The notes beneath the pieces were generated by a model. The model was not told the DNA's origin. It did not search any database and worked only from the letters and a program-made list of their open reading frames with translations. A stretch of DNA of 5,537 bases. Source: Fimenecus sp045631075. GTDB taxonomy: Bacteria > Bacillota > Clostridia > Oscillospirales > Acutalibacteraceae. Where the stretch lies: the NCBI GenBank assembly GCA_045631075.1, contig JAZQUC010000047.1, positions 1 to 5,537 on the forward strand, in the 5' to 3' direction. This document shows, one piece after another, positions 5,421-5,537 of the stretch (the first letter of the stretch is position 1; every line of letters begins with the position of its first letter). The position numbers and the translations under genes were made by a program.

Positions 5421-5537
5421 ATGAGAGAAAAACTTGAAGCTATCCGTCAAAAAGCGGAAGCAGAACTCAGCACTTTTGACTCCCAGAGTCAGCTTGAAGA
5501 ATTCAGAGTTCAGGTGCTTGGTAAAAAAGGTGAACTT
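5421..5537 (+). CDS. pheS: Phenylalanine-tRNA ligase alpha subunit, 5' part only
   Basis: The first 39 codons of a gene that continues past the window end. The product would be the alpha subunit of the alpha2-beta2 phenylalanyl-tRNA synthetase, which charges tRNA-Phe in the cytoplasm. The visible part is the N-terminal coiled-coil arm, starting MREKLEAIRQKAEAEL and leading into VQVLGKKGEL, which matches the LGKKG motif near the N-terminus of bacterial PheS. The catalytic domain is not in view. The start is supported by GAGGA (5409-5413), 7 nt before the ATG. The call is reinforced by the upstream T-box, whose specifier is a Phe codon. pheT commonly follows in such operons but lies outside the window. 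Confidence 0.93.
   Translation, partial: MREKLEAIRQKAEAELSTFDSQSQLEEFRVQVLGKKGEL

Overview
The window looks like a chromosomal stretch from a low-GC Gram-positive anaerobe of the Clostridia, most likely an Oscillospiraceae/Ruminococcaceae-type gut bacterium. The reasons are the AT-rich intergenic DNA, the GGAGG-type ribosome binding sites, a T-box leader in front of pheS, a sortase-like C-terminal tail on a very large secreted protein, and dispersed GTAGGGG-type hairpin repeats. The organism assignment is inference; no rRNA or other taxonomic marker is present.

Layout. Positions 1-386 hold no gene but are packed with repeats: two copies (1-80, 104-179) of an inverted two-hairpin unit, two copies of an AT palindrome flanking a small GC-rich hairpin (209-285), and then a promoter. 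Next is a single ABC-transporter ATPase of the MacB/LolD type (387-1070) with its own terminator. After it comes a 1206-residue secreted protein (1230-4850) with a signal peptide, two different metallophosphoesterase domains separated by a helical region of unknown family, an Asp/Pro/Thr-rich stalk and a cell-wall-anchor-like tail. It ends in a strong UUCG-loop terminator (4856-4882). Positions 4883-5095 are again gene-free and carry an inverted copy of the left palindrome repeat plus a third two-hairpin unit (4949-5028). The right end has a near-consensus promoter, a complete phenylalanine T-box leader and the first 39 codons of pheS, which runs off the window.

The three genes appear to be three independent transcription units rather than one pathway. 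The ATPase has no permease beside it. The phosphoesterase is probably an envelope or surface enzyme releasing phosphate from extracellular esters. pheS is housekeeping and is controlled by uncharged tRNA-Phe. The feature that best merits a second look is the repeat family. It has fixed geometry (7-bp terminal inverted repeats, 9-bp stems, linkers of exactly 32 nt), while the stem sequences vary with compensating changes on both arms.
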